The notes under the pieces are model-generated. The model was not told the DNA's origin, made no database searches, and saw nothing but the letters and a program-made list of their open reading frames with translations. 64,000 nucleotides of DNA from Pricia mediterranea (lineage in GTDB: Bacteria > Bacteroidota > Bacteroidia > Flavobacteriales > Flavobacteriaceae): contig NZ_JAVTTP010000001.1 of assembly GCF_032248455.1 (NCBI RefSeq), positions 1,424,501 through 1,488,500 on the forward strand, read 5' to 3'. This document shows positions 27,001-36,586 of the stretch, one piece after another (position 1 is the first letter of the stretch; every line of letters begins with the position of its first letter). The translations under genes were made by a program, and so were the position numbers.

Positions 27001-30000
27001 TTTATCCCTTTCGAACAGGGCGAAATCGAACCTTCTTCCTTTTTTCGTTACGGGTTCTAGACGCAGGGCCGGCAGTTTTTCCGCGAAGACCCTATAGCCC
27101 GCGGCCGCCTCCTTATGTGATGGGTAGGTGTTCTTTCCCTTGAACAAGGGATCGAAACGGCCCTGTTCGTCGCTGCCGCCATAGACAAAACCGAAACGCG
27201 AGGGCACTGACAGCACGTAAAAACGGTACCGGTGCGGGGCCAGGAATTTAGATCCGTTTTTCCTTGCCCGCTCGACGATACACCGGTCAAAATCGGCCTG
27301 TGCCTTGTTTTTTGAAGGAAATTCCGAGTCGGACTCGAGGTAGGGACCGCCCTTGTCCGATACCGACCAAACATAGCGGCGGGGCTCTTCCTTGACATAA
27401 ACGGGTCTTTCGTTCTTTTTTAAAAACTGCACGGCAGTGTTCAGGGCCCTGTCCCTCTCGGAAGCGGTTTCCAAATGCCCCGGGGGCCAGGCCACAAAGG
27501 TATCGGAGTCGTCCCGAAGGAGGAAACGGTATTCGGGATTGCCCTCATCGCCAGACCGCAAGTAGTTCTTTTTTTGGGCACCCAGGGTAAATACCCGGCC
27601 CATTTGTTCAAGGGCCTGCCTTTGCGACCCGAAACAGCTATAGGAGACCAAAATCGTGGCACTCTTGCCATCCAAGATCCGGAAACCGTATTTTTTATCC
27701 GATTTTTTGTAATGAGGGGCATTGTTCCTGTTGCCGAATATCTGGGTACATTCCCCTATCAAGGCTTCATTGTCGTACCCGTTGTCGGGAAGTGGACCCG
27801 ACACGGCAACGCGGCCCCCTTTTTCGTTCCTCAGTTCCAATATCGATCCGCCGTCCGTTTCGACAAAGGCATAATGCGCCGCCTCGGTTCCCAAGGTTTT
27901 GGCCTGTCGCCACGCGGTCACCGCCCGCTGCCTATCGGGATAGTATTGGGCGCCCCTCAATTCGATATTTCCCTTGATGACCAATTTCCAATGCCAGGAA
28001 TCGTCGTGTTCGGTAAGATAGTCGCGGATTTCGGCTTGCCCGATCAGCTTTTCCCATGCCTCGTCTTCATTTTCAAAGACCTGCCCGCCCTTTTTCTTTC
28101 TATCCGCTCCGGGCACGTCGATATGCCAATTGTAACTGATCAGGGTCCCGATTTGGAAATCCAGGGCCGCGGTATCGAGGTAGAAGTCGCCGTCTACGGG
28201 AAGTAGGCGTAACCTAGAATCTCCTTTCCGTTTAGCGCCCCCGCGCTCCGCGTCGGCCTGCCCTTTGGTCCGCTCGTGGGTTTTACCCCCGTCCGTTGCC
28301 CCTTTTCCGCCTTCCTTGGTTTGTTCTTCCCTCTGGAACCCTTCATCGATTTTACGCAGGCCATTCTTCCCGTCCTCCTCTTGTTGCCCTTGGCTCCCAA
28401 CTTGAACCTCCCCTTCGTTGATACGACGGATAAATTCCCCTTTTTTTTCCCGGGCCGCTTTTTCCGAGGCCAGGCTGGATCCTTTATCGAATACGATGAC
28501 CTCATCTTCGGCATTCAATATTTGCTGATGGTACCGGTAGCGGGCCACGGTGATATTTTCCTGGGCGGTCCGTACCGAAAACAGCCGGTGTATGGTGGTC
28601 CTGTTAAACCCGTTCAATTCCTTTTCCAGCCGGTCATAGGTAGCGGGATGCCGCAGATCGACCAATACCCTTTCCGCGGCACGGTAGAGTTCTTCCTTGG
28701 TATCATAGCTGCGATTGCCGTGGAAAAAGACGTTCTCCCCGGGGCCGCGCAGCTGTATCCGAAAACATTGCGATACCTCAAAATTGCAAAGGTTCCTGCG
28801 CCGGTAGTTTTCCAGCCCGGCCAAGAGGGACGTCCGTTTTTCGAAACCGGATACGTTATCGGTGTTCCATGAGGCCTCGCCATAGTTGAAGGCCCTGGCC
28901 CGGTTTCTACCGAGGTCCGCAACCTGATGGAGGTAGTCGGACTGATCGTCGATGGTACGCCGGTCGAGGTCGGTATCGCCCATCCTGTATTGATACTGTA
29001 ATAGGGTGTAATCGGTAAACTGTTCCCCGAACCGGGCCAATAGGTGGTCTAAAAACCGCTTGCGGCGGCCTTCGTATTCGGTACCATTCTCGGTAAGGCC
29101 CTGAAGGAGGTCCATATAGGAAAGGGGATCGTAGTTCAGGTTGAAATAATGGACGTCGGAACCGCCAGGATTTGACAGGTCGGATACCGGGTTATAGCTT
29201 TCCCGGAGACCACAGAGAAAAGCGGTGGATTTCGCGTCGTTATAGGCCTCGCCAAAGCTCGCGAACCTTTTTGGCCCCACCAGGGCCACATCGCCCGGAA
29301 GCGAGGGGTATAAAACAAAAAAATGACCGCCGCGATCGATAAGGACCTCGACCTCATACCGATCTCCCGAGAACGATTCGACCATCTGGTCGATATAGAT
29401 GGCACGGACGGCGGCGGAGCCAAAGGTCAGGATACCCAGTGGGGCCCGGTCATCGTCGCAATAGCCCGAGACGGTCAAGCTCGGTCGGGGCGAGGCATCG
29501 AGTGCCGTGAGGGCCATGTGCCATTTGTCGTCGCGGGCCACGGCAAGGGCCAGGCGCGCGCCGGCGTCCATTTTCGCGTCCGCCTCATACGATTGTAGAA
29601 GATCTTCAAGGCCTGGGACGGTCTCTGCAAGCTGCGTAAAATAAGTGTGCCTATCGGTCGATGGCCTATCGGATTCGGGCGTTAGGGCGAAGAGGGAGCG
29701 GATACGGGTCAGCTGCGCGGCGTAGTTCGCCAGCATCTGGTCGTAGAATAACAGGTATCCCTTGAGTTGCAGGGCCTGGGTCTTTCGCAGCAACGAGGCC
29801 CGTTCGGGCAGGCCGTCGTCACCGATACCGTAAACGACCGGAAAATCGTGCTGGATGCTCCGGTATGCCCCGAGATCGTCGCGATACCTACCGGAGGGGA
29901 TCTGGGCGTCGAGCTTGTTTTCGGGCAGATGGAACTTTTTCGGGAACGAAAAGCTTTTATGGACCTTGGGTTTGTCCAAGGCGATATACCCCTGTTCGCC

Positions 30001-31107
30001 GTACACGTCAACACAGGTGGTCTCTAGGGAAAACACCGGTACCTGATCGTCGGAAATTCGGATACCGGTGGCCCATGGTCCGGTCTCCCCGTCCTCTTTT
30101 GGACAGAATTCCGGGGCTGGAAGCGGCGTGCCCCCATTGATATGGATGTTCTTGACCCGCAACACGCCCTCGACACCTAAAAGTACCGTGTAGAGGTCGG
30201 AAAGGCGGAGTTCCTTCCTGCGTTCCAAGGCCTCGAACTCGTCGGTATCGACAAAGCCGTAGCTATGCTTTCGATACGGTCGGCCCGCAAAGATTTCGTC
30301 GATCGGCCGTCCTTTTTCCAACAGTTCCTTTAAGGTGTAATACCGTACCCGGGGCTGAACGAATTCACGCAGGGCGGCAATGAGCTGGGCGTAGACCTTT
30401 TCGGGCAAGAACCCGTTGGCGATCTCCACCTCGGCGCATATCCCGATATCAAGGGGCTGCAACAGGCATATTTCCTCCCTGAAATCCTCGCAGAGGTTCC
30501 GGTGGGCCATCAAGATACGCCGCACCTCCCGCACCAAATTCCCATGGTCTGTCTGGCTGCGGACCCGTTCGGTGTCCTTTTCGATATATACTTTATAGAG
30601 TCCGTTCAACCGAACGTCCATAAAAGGATATTTTAAATCGCGCATACAGCGCTGGTTGTCAGAGTATTGCGCGCTCTTACAGTCCAGCTGGTTCCGGCGG
30701 CCATCGATGAACAGGGGCACCTCCTGGTCCGCAGGTTCCAACCAGGCATTCCGGACCCCGCCTACCTCCAGCAACAGTTTTCTATAGTCCGTAATCGTAA
30801 CCGGGTTGACGGTCAAGACCTGCAGGGGGGTCGGAAAGTTGTCGTCCGTAGCCGCGCCGCTATCCGTGGTAATGAGATCTTCAAAGGGAAGGTTGGTCCG
30901 ATACCCGAGGTCCATCAGGGCATAGACCAGCGTCTCGAGGATGGTGATTCCCGGGTCGTGCACGTTGTGGTCCGTCCACATCTTGCCCGCAAGCTCCCCG
31001 ATATGCTCCAGGCCCTCCCTTCGGAGCTTTTTGAAATCGAGGAATTCCGGGACATGGGGGTCCACGGGCGATAACACGTTTACGTTATGTTCTGCTGCAT
31101 CTGCCAT
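24007..31107 (-). CDS. Giant Afp12-like baseplate protein with repeat expansion
   Basis: 2366 residues. The first ~650 match Afp12-type baseplate wedge proteins: HVPEFLDFKKLRREGLEHIG, TDHNVHDPGITILETLVYALMDL, and LKGYLLFYDQML. Residues ~1000-1850 are a long series of alpha/beta units, each about 80-110 residues with a strand like YRFxVLSxxG and a helix such as SHKEAAAGYRVFAE; this is the look of YegP/DUF1508-type repeats. The conserved C-terminal block returns at about 1920-2070 (HVLEHILMRP, DPYSFWATVILPAWDRRFR). The end is Cys-rich, then a linker with repeated KPGASDGE, then a helical tail. Classic Afp12 is under half this size. Likely builds an enlarged baseplate periphery; start codon overlaps nothing and is 1 bp after the upstream stop. 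Confidence 0.85.
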   Translation of the reverse strand: MADAAEHNVNVLSPVDPHVPEFLDFKKLRREGLEHIGELAGKMWTDHNVHDPGITILETLVYALMDLGYRTNLPFEDLITTDSGAATDDNFPTPLQVLTVNPVTITDYRKLLLEVGGVRNAWLEPADQEVPLFIDGRRNQLDCKSAQYSDNQRCMRDLKYPFMDVRLNGLYKVYIEKDTERVRSQTDHGNLVREVRRILMAHRNLCEDFREEICLLQPLDIGICAEVEIANGFLPEKVYAQLIAALREFVQPRVRYYTLKELLEKGRPIDEIFAGRPYRKHSYGFVDTDEFEALERRKELRLSDLYTVLLGVEGVLRVKNIHINGGTPLPAPEFCPKEDGETGPWATGIRISDDQVPVFSLETTCVDVYGEQGYIALDKPKVHKSFSFPKKFHLPENKLDAQIPSGRYRDDLGAYRSIQHDFPVVYGIGDDGLPERASLLRKTQALQLKGYLLFYDQMLANYAAQLTRIRSLFALTPESDRPSTDRHTYFTQLAETVPGLEDLLQSYEADAKMDAGARLALAVARDDKWHMALTALDASPRPSLTVSGYCDDDRAPLGILTFGSAAVRAIYIDQMVESFSGDRYEVEVLIDRGGHFFVLYPSLPGDVALVGPKRFASFGEAYNDAKSTAFLCGLRESYNPVSDLSNPGGSDVHYFNLNYDPLSYMDLLQGLTENGTEYEGRRKRFLDHLLARFGEQFTDYTLLQYQYRMGDTDLDRRTIDDQSDYLHQVADLGRNRARAFNYGEASWNTDNVSGFEKRTSLLAGLENYRRRNLCNFEVSQCFRIQLRGPGENVFFHGNRSYDTKEELYRAAERVLVDLRHPATYDRLEKELNGFNRTTIHRLFSVRTAQENITVARYRYHQQILNAEDEVIVFDKGSSLASEKAAREKKGEFIRRINEGEVQVGSQGQQEEDGKNGLRKIDEGFQREEQTKEGGKGATDGGKTHERTKGQADAERGGAKRKGDSRLRLLPVDGDFYLDTAALDFQIGTLISYNWHIDVPGADRKKKGGQVFENEDEAWEKLIGQAEIRDYLTEHDDSWHWKLVIKGNIELRGAQYYPDRQRAVTAWRQAKTLGTEAAHYAFVETDGGSILELRNEKGGRVAVSGPLPDNGYDNEALIGECTQIFGNRNNAPHYKKSDKKYGFRILDGKSATILVSYSCFGSQRQALEQMGRVFTLGAQKKNYLRSGDEGNPEYRFLLRDDSDTFVAWPPGHLETASERDRALNTAVQFLKKNERPVYVKEEPRRYVWSVSDKGGPYLESDSEFPSKNKAQADFDRCIVERARKNGSKFLAPHRYRFYVLSVPSRFGFVYGGSDEQGRFDPLFKGKNTYPSHKEAAAGYRVFAEKLPALRLEPVTKKGRRFDFALFERDKKTPIAVQYRAGGEKASMDTARAAVGYIQDIYTQEGTPRVRFIEGEIAQHPEGKYEWRFYKKNAPIARSPYNCGTKEMAERIKFQICDVVPPIDLKECPPKKKVVCPEKNPHFYHYQVCFTAQGDREFRLISYRGYESYEEAEAAWEAQWLTVIDVARDPDNYGENGKISLEETYRDPDSAACDEVSFFAVVPEALTDRSADEGLPVIKYFVALAHLYPIVPIPDGQNGAGGTKYMYRVVLADAELIDTDCLIDPLAPTLGSLLWESTVCFGSSAEALEAYRHFYTLAGISNNCRVLCERGEYFVGLVEVLVESLCAYESEEEAWDEAFPNPEDKDACGDCLPRGVREFVYAAEDDKNYIVFCDRIYWKFKVVSPGYYVMDHARHYDSEAERDEQVGRWMEVLKKLDWDRYLPEKGPRAGENTYFPIHGTDEGYCIRLFVPAEGETITEEGLQPCGCDDVDKTTGTAEIIGFTGSRCYPCYEEAVKAFGDFRDRVLQGKLSPEPTERSPNGPYSFRLVDAGKLIGYHPQQYECAQDVFDAIADTKACVQQTGMHVLEHILMRPKSGDECGYQIPIGDNEFRFKSCLLPICPDYCCNIAWQPDRDRDDPCAEAKVGAGPDNGIGVDPDTIYYLPGSDPYSFWATVILPAWDRRFRTRDSRKAIEMLLYKEAPALVGLNILWLSPRDLCKFEEVFRKWLDWKQDPGAALCDPEGISPNCQLVDCIRELGSEPPCATRPGATGECECGPSEEESDDSCCLPPETEGSLFWGECQPDMPEGDVAQAFEDFSTGSELSGEPPAKTATSSTKKKNATERKNAVEGGEADPKPGASDGEEGEEVGAVPKPGASDGEAVERPEAGQTLDLVQKRNARYRVNAAEGADKATQRTKSYQRVQSFLKNPPTISEYGKLVSFFDRYSLHEGNNLSGFLELLKNATWHLLDMLLLKGKKLSKKDTKALKQSLQKLRAKGFSYEQLRMDWNLDEMQASANKEIKAQLEQLLN

Positions 31108-31108
31108 A

Positions 31109-34100
31109 TCAAATCAATTCTGTCGATATTCCGTTCCCCACCGATGGCTCCGAACATTTTTCTCTATCGATGCCCACACAGATCTTTCCGGCGGTCAAAA
31201 CGGACCTGGCGGTGAGGGGCCGGATACGGGATCCGGTCTGTTCGCACGGACCCTCGAGCTTTAGGTCCGCTATAAAATCCACATACTCCAAGCCTTCGAT
31301 AAACCCGACGACATCGGAAAACAGCACCTCTTCGCCGAAGGCCAGTTTTTCGGTATCACCCAAGAACCACGGTGCCAGGAAAGCCACCAGGTCATCCTGT
31401 AACTTTTTCGCGTAAAAACTTTCCGATTTTCCGCGGTACAGGCGTACCGAAACACAGACGTCTACCGGTTCGTACCTCGGGTTCATGATCTTTAGCCGGG
31501 CGAAGGGCGATATCCGCTTCCTGAGATGGTCCCCTATCTTTTCGAGCAGGCTGAGGGGTGCCTTGGGTTCCAACTGATTGCCCGCCTTTAGCTTGGTCAG
31601 GTCGGGAATGACCGCTACGACCACAAAGCCCGGCGCCACCTCAAGGTCCCTGCGGTACGAGTTGGCGGAAAGCCCCATCGTATGCGAGATACACTTTACC
31701 TTATAGATCTCGGAGAAACCTTCCAATACCGTTTTTTCGTAATCGCCGATCATCAGGCCCCTGCCCTTGTGTTTCAGGTGTTCGCTGACCCGAGTATAGA
31801 AGTGGCCCTCTGCCTCGGGTTTTCGTCCGCCGAAGGAGGCATAGGGTTGCCCCACTTTTTTTACACTGAAATCGCCTTCCCGTAGTTTTGTGATGCTGCC
31901 CGCTTCAAGGGCGGTTTCCAGGCGGCCGGTATCGTTCGCATCGTCTAAGCGCGCGGACGCCTTGGCCGCCTGGGCATGGACGCCGATGGTCTCGGCCACG
32001 GCCCTGACATTTTCCGCGGCACTCACCTTGATCCAATACAGTCCCGCGGGCATTACCGTAGTGCCAATGTCGTCAATGGCGTCGGGCACGGCGATGGTCA
32101 CGATGCCGGAGACCGTAAGGCCGTCGGTGCCGTCATCGATAACGTCAAAATCGGGCAAGAGCTGCACCCAGGTATTGCCCGTCAGATAATGCCAATCGAT
32201 ATGGGCCCGGTCCTGTTCCGAATCCGCCGTGGCCTCCGCCAACTGGAACAACAGCGAGAGGTTGCCCCCCGGAGTAAGGGCCTCCAGCCCGATAAACAGC
32301 GTTCCCTCGTCGTCAAAGTAGGGGAACAGGGTCGGTACCTGTTCGATATCCTCGCCTTTCGAGGTGTTTTCAAAGGGGTAGAGATGGGTAATGGCAATAT
32401 CTTCACGGATCGCCTTTGCGGAATAATCGAGGAACAGATTCTTGATAATAGGAGTCCAGGGTTCCTTCGGGATCAGGGCCTGGAAGCCCGACCCATAGAG
32501 AAAGTTGAAGATGCCCGTATCGTCCAACAGGTTGTCGAAATCCTCGAAGGCCTGTTCGACCTCTACAATCAGGGCATCGATGCCGTCCGGATCCGTAAAG
32601 TGCGCCTTGAGGTCCGTCAAAAAGAGGTTCAGGTTGTCGATGGCGGTCTGGGCACTGCCTATGGCTATATTGTTGAGGGCGGTAATGATCTCTCCCTGCT
32701 TGGCCGGAAAGGAGGCCGCGAAGTCAAGGATGGCCCCGACCACATCGTTAAAGTATTGGGTCAGATCGTTGTCGAGGGCCGTCTTGGCGTCTTCGATGTC
32801 CTCCTTGACAGCGGCAATATCACCCTTTAGAGCGGCCTCGTTGTCTTCGATAAATTGAAAAACGCCCCTGACGGCGGTAATCAGATCGCCGGTCAGGTCG
32901 CTTACGGCCTCGATGATCTCGTCCTCGTTCAGGAAATCGACGATGGGCGAGATGACGATTTTACTGGAATCGTCGACATAAATGGCATCCGCAAGCTTTT
33001 TGTTCTCCCCGGTACCGGCATACGAATAGGCCAGCATTTGCCGGGCCAGGACAAAGGCGTATTCCTTATGTAGAAAATCTTGGTCCGCCAGGGTGAACTT
33101 CAGGAAACCGTTCTGTGAATTTTTGAACAGGTCGATCGGTTGGTCGTAGTCGATGAAGCGGTCGGTCAGGCCATTGGTAAACTGCCATGCATATTGGGTC
33201 ACGTCACAGTCCAGATCCTGAAATTCGAGATCAGCTAGGTCGGGCTCGCTGAACAGTTCCATTTTATCGAGGTGGGCCCAGGTACCGGTGTCCAAGAGGT
33301 CGATCTTGACCTTAAAGTCGCCTTCAAACAGCCCGAAATGCTCCCCTGCCGGTGGATCGTTCGTATCGGCCTCGTGTTTGAGGTAGGCCTTGTAATAATC
33401 GTGAAAGTCGTGCGGTTTTTCCTTCCATTCCATGTTGACCCGGACGGCCTCCCATTTTTTATAGAGGATTTCCTTGCTGCCTATGTAAAAGCTGGGACCC
33501 AGGAAGAGTTCGGGATTGGTGACAGGGTCTGCGGGGGCGCCCAGATCCACCTGGTTCATCGGGTCGAAACCCGGCACTTCGGGCCGGATGCCAAAGGGAT
33601 GGATCTGGCTGTTGGGGTCCAACACCCCTTCGTCGTTTTGAACGATCAGGTTCTTGACCCCGCAGACATCGACCTCGATCTGGGCATCGCCGAGCCGGAG
33701 TTCCCTGAAATAATGGTACAGGGATACATAGCGCTCCTGGTGGCGGACCGGCGGCTTTTCAAGGCAGCAATCCGGCCGAACAGGGGTATCCGGTTTATCC
33801 AAATCATCACAATCAAACGCGTTCCTTTTAATGCGGGCCTCCTTGTCCAGTTCGATCTTTACCGCGGGAAGGTTTCTTCCTATCTCAATTTCTTCCTTCA
33901 ATTTCTCCGGATCGAAAAAGACCACCGGGGGGTCTTCGGCCTCCAAAGTAACCTCCAATTCCAGTACCACCTCAGAGGCGGAGGAGCTACTGACCGAAAT
34001 GTCGACCGGGTTATCGGGATTCGGCCTTACCCAGTCTTTTTCCCCGCTAAGGGAAACGCTTAGGAAAGACCCGCCGGGGGTGGTCGCGTTTTCGTCGAGA

Positions 34101-35725
34101 CACCTACAGAGCACCGCCCGGTCGCCTTGCCCGAACATGGGCCGGCAACTGATCGGATCTTTTTGAAACAGGAAGCTCCGCAAATCCTCGCCGATGATAA
34201 AGGGATGCTCTTCGGCAAGCAAGGCTTCCAGATGCGCTTTTGCCCCTTCTGAAAGGGTATCTCCACAATCTTCCAACAGGTCTTTGGTCAGAGTGTACCA
34301 CTTTTGGGCCTGCAGTGCGTTTATGGCGTTTTCGATATCGGAGCCGGTAAACCCGATATCCGATGGCAGTTCGCAGGTCAACCTTATCTTGATCTCGCGC
34401 CTGCCCTCCTGCAGCAGCAGCACCGGGGAGGAAAGCACAAAGCCAATCCGGGCCTTCGGATGCTCCTGCACTACGGGCGAACCTTCCCCTACATATTTAC
34501 TGTACTTCGAGCCCAGGGTGGACCAGTTCGTCGGTTCGTCGTCGGAAAACTCCTTTCCCTGCCCGTCAAGGGAATTGGCCATAGGGGCCATATAGACCCC
34601 CTCAAGATAGGTATTGTCGGCCCCGGTGACCGTGGGCAGGGCAAGGGTTCTAAGGTCCTTGACCTGCGCCTTGTCCAATACGATTTCCTGATCAAGGCCG
34701 AATACGATATCCTTTTTGTTGGCGTCCTTGCCATCCTTAAGCAACAGGCATTCCGGGAGCGGATAGGCCTCAAGGTGTTTGGCGACCTCAAAGACAATAT
34801 GCGCTTGGTCGGGCACCGCTTCCCTAGGTGCCATCCTCAACACCTGTTGGTAGAAAAAATCCAAGTGTTTTTTCCCGAGTTCGTTGATGTTTCCCTGAAA
34901 ATACCGGAACAGCTCCAAAAAGGTAAACAGCAGCGCCAGGTGCGCCTCATGGCTTTGCCGCAGCTCCGCTTCCAAGGGTCTTAGGCTCTCCTCGATGTAC
35001 CCTGGGGCCGCCTCGACGATCTCCCCGAAGCCGTTCAGCATTTGATGGAACAGGATGTTCAAGGTTTCCGCCGCGATCATAAAGGCCTCCCGTTTTCCGT
35101 GTCGCACCTGTTGTATGCGCCGATCGAGGGCATATACCTCGTTGACCTCGAGTTGCCACGGAGGGGACAGATAGGCGGTAAACTGCCCCTTTCCCGTACA
35201 TAAAAAGGTCGCGCTGGCATTATGCAGGGCGATGTAGCGCTTTGCCGGTTCGACGAACGACGATTTTAGGGTCGCCAACAAGGGTACCGTAAAACTATTT
35301 TTGACTGCGGCCACGGTGTGGTAGAGGGTGTCAACGGGGGTCAGCAGCCTGTCGTCGATAAACCGGAGGAGGGATTCGAGGGATTGTTGGGTCGGATCGG
35401 CCTGGAGCCCCCCGTACAGGGCCTGGAAGCGCCTTTCCAGGTCGTCGGTCGGGACCTTCGCAAGCTTTGCCAATTGAAAGGGAAGGCTGTCCGCAAAAAA
35501 GGAGGTCCAGGAATCCAATTGTTGGTATTCGCCCGCCACGGGGTCGTCGATGTGGGTGTAAAAATTGATATAGCGCGCATATTCGCCAATCAGGTAGAGC
35601 CGGTCCGCCAGGGTCTTGCCGTCAATCGGGGCCGATTCGGGTGCCAGGGCATCGATGACCCTCGTCCGTTGGCTGGTGCCGGTACGGTGCTTTAACGGAT
35701 GTGCTATTTTCGACGCTTGTTGCAT
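31109..35725 (-). CDS. Afp11-like baseplate J protein
   Basis: 1538 residues. C-terminal third has the baseplate J (T4 gp6-like) architecture: EVAPGFVVVAVIPDL near 1361, then KRISPFARLKIMNPRYEPVDV and LAPWFLGDTEKLAFGEEVLFSDVVGFIEGLEYVDF-like blocks, which form the wedge ring. The N-terminal 450 residues (FYTHIDDPVAGEYQQ, FTFLELFRYFQGNINEL) match Afp11-type proteins. An insertion at about 925-1080 is a run of heptad-rich helices (IKGDIAAVKEDIEDAKTALD-like), predicted coiled coil. Probable partner of the Afp12-like protein in the wedge; genes are separated by one base. Confidence 0.85.
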   Translation of the reverse strand: MQQASKIAHPLKHRTGTSQRTRVIDALAPESAPIDGKTLADRLYLIGEYARYINFYTHIDDPVAGEYQQLDSWTSFFADSLPFQLAKLAKVPTDDLERRFQALYGGLQADPTQQSLESLLRFIDDRLLTPVDTLYHTVAAVKNSFTVPLLATLKSSFVEPAKRYIALHNASATFLCTGKGQFTAYLSPPWQLEVNEVYALDRRIQQVRHGKREAFMIAAETLNILFHQMLNGFGEIVEAAPGYIEESLRPLEAELRQSHEAHLALLFTFLELFRYFQGNINELGKKHLDFFYQQVLRMAPREAVPDQAHIVFEVAKHLEAYPLPECLLLKDGKDANKKDIVFGLDQEIVLDKAQVKDLRTLALPTVTGADNTYLEGVYMAPMANSLDGQGKEFSDDEPTNWSTLGSKYSKYVGEGSPVVQEHPKARIGFVLSSPVLLLQEGRREIKIRLTCELPSDIGFTGSDIENAINALQAQKWYTLTKDLLEDCGDTLSEGAKAHLEALLAEEHPFIIGEDLRSFLFQKDPISCRPMFGQGDRAVLCRCLDENATTPGGSFLSVSLSGEKDWVRPNPDNPVDISVSSSSASEVVLELEVTLEAEDPPVVFFDPEKLKEEIEIGRNLPAVKIELDKEARIKRNAFDCDDLDKPDTPVRPDCCLEKPPVRHQERYVSLYHYFRELRLGDAQIEVDVCGVKNLIVQNDEGVLDPNSQIHPFGIRPEVPGFDPMNQVDLGAPADPVTNPELFLGPSFYIGSKEILYKKWEAVRVNMEWKEKPHDFHDYYKAYLKHEADTNDPPAGEHFGLFEGDFKVKIDLLDTGTWAHLDKMELFSEPDLADLEFQDLDCDVTQYAWQFTNGLTDRFIDYDQPIDLFKNSQNGFLKFTLADQDFLHKEYAFVLARQMLAYSYAGTGENKKLADAIYVDDSSKIVISPIVDFLNEDEIIEAVSDLTGDLITAVRGVFQFIEDNEAALKGDIAAVKEDIEDAKTALDNDLTQYFNDVVGAILDFAASFPAKQGEIITALNNIAIGSAQTAIDNLNLFLTDLKAHFTDPDGIDALIVEVEQAFEDFDNLLDDTGIFNFLYGSGFQALIPKEPWTPIIKNLFLDYSAKAIREDIAITHLYPFENTSKGEDIEQVPTLFPYFDDEGTLFIGLEALTPGGNLSLLFQLAEATADSEQDRAHIDWHYLTGNTWVQLLPDFDVIDDGTDGLTVSGIVTIAVPDAIDDIGTTVMPAGLYWIKVSAAENVRAVAETIGVHAQAAKASARLDDANDTGRLETALEAGSITKLREGDFSVKKVGQPYASFGGRKPEAEGHFYTRVSEHLKHKGRGLMIGDYEKTVLEGFSEIYKVKCISHTMGLSANSYRRDLEVAPGFVVVAVIPDLTKLKAGNQLEPKAPLSLLEKIGDHLRKRISPFARLKIMNPRYEPVDVCVSVRLYRGKSESFYAKKLQDDLVAFLAPWFLGDTEKLAFGEEVLFSDVVGFIEGLEYVDFIADLKLEGPCEQTGSRIRPLTARSVLTAGKICVGIDREKCSEPSVGNGISTELI

Positions 35726-35741
35726 AAAATCTTTTAATTGT

Positions 35742-36167
35742 TCAGATGGCCCGGTCGGCTTCCCTTAGGTAAAAGTCATAGACATAGTTATACCGGGTGT
35801 TGGTGCCCTCGATCTCATAATGGACGGTAATCCTGAGGATGCCCTGGATGAGCTCAAAGGACTCAGCTTCGGTGATATCGACCTTTTCCAGCTTAATACG
35901 GGGCTCGTAAAAAAGGATGGCCCTTTCGACCAGATCCTTCAAAAAACCGATCAGGGAATTGTCCATACTCTCAAACTGGTAATCCTTTAGGTTACAGCCA
36001 TAGTCCGGCTGCATGACCCGTTCCCCCAGACTGGTGGAAAGCAGGATCTCGAGACTTTGTTCGATATCCTTTTCGGCACTGACCAGGGTAACGGTAGCGG
36101 CCTCTTTATCGAAGTCGGGTGGAAAGGACCAGCCCGTGCCCAAATATGCTTTGTTGTTATTTTCCAT
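35742..36167 (-). CDS. gp25-like baseplate wedge protein (Afp9-like)
   Basis: 141 residues. The conserved gpW/gp25 pattern is visible: GTGWSFPPDF, then ESLEILLSTSLGERVMQPDYGC and YEPRIKLEKVDI. In all contractile systems this small protein starts sheath assembly and ties the wedge to the sheath. Start is followed by the PAAR gene upstream with a 115-bp spacer. Complete and of normal length. Confidence 0.93.
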   Translation of the reverse strand: MENNNKAYLGTGWSFPPDFDKEAATVTLVSAEKDIEQSLEILLSTSLGERVMQPDYGCNLKDYQFESMDNSLIGFLKDLVERAILFYEPRIKLEKVDITEAESFELIQGILRITVHYEIEGTNTRYNYVYDFYLREADRAI

Positions 36168-36282
36168 TGTTGTCGTTCTTGTTCTTGGCGACCGTTATAT
36201 CCTATGTCAATTTTTTTTAATGCTTTTCTACCTAACGACCCGTTGTCGAACATGACGTAAGAGGGTACGACCTAAGACAATC

Positions 36283-36573
36283 TCACCCCCCGATCATCAC
36301 CGTGGGCATACCCTGCACGATGACCCCGCCGTGGGCCGTACTGTCCCCCATCCGGGCGGCAGGCCTCCCGCCGATCAGCACGGTGCCAGAGCCTTTTACG
36401 ATCGTATCGGGCGGGCCCGTGCAAACGCACATATCGCCGATAACCGCTGCCGGCTGCCCCCCGATCAGCACGTTGGGCACCGAGGGCCCTACGATGGGGC
36501 CGCCAACGTGGGGCACCGGCCCGTTGGACAGGGGGCAGGTATGCATATCGGATATTCGCGCCGCTGGTGGCAT
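36283..36573 (-). CDS. PAAR-repeat spike tip protein (Afp10-like)
   Basis: 96 residues. Contains PAARISDMHTCP at the start and repeated VLIGGQPAAVIGD, VLIGGRPAARMGD units with His and Cys metal ligands (HTCP, CVC, H after DSTA). This makes the sharp cone capping the VgrG-like trimer. Adjacent to the spike gene, 13 bp apart. Confidence 0.95.
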   Translation of the reverse strand: MPPAARISDMHTCPLSNGPVPHVGGPIVGPSVPNVLIGGQPAAVIGDMCVCTGPPDTIVKGSGTVLIGGRPAARMGDSTAHGGVIVQGMPTVMIGG

Positions 36574-36586
36574 GTTTCTCGTTTTA

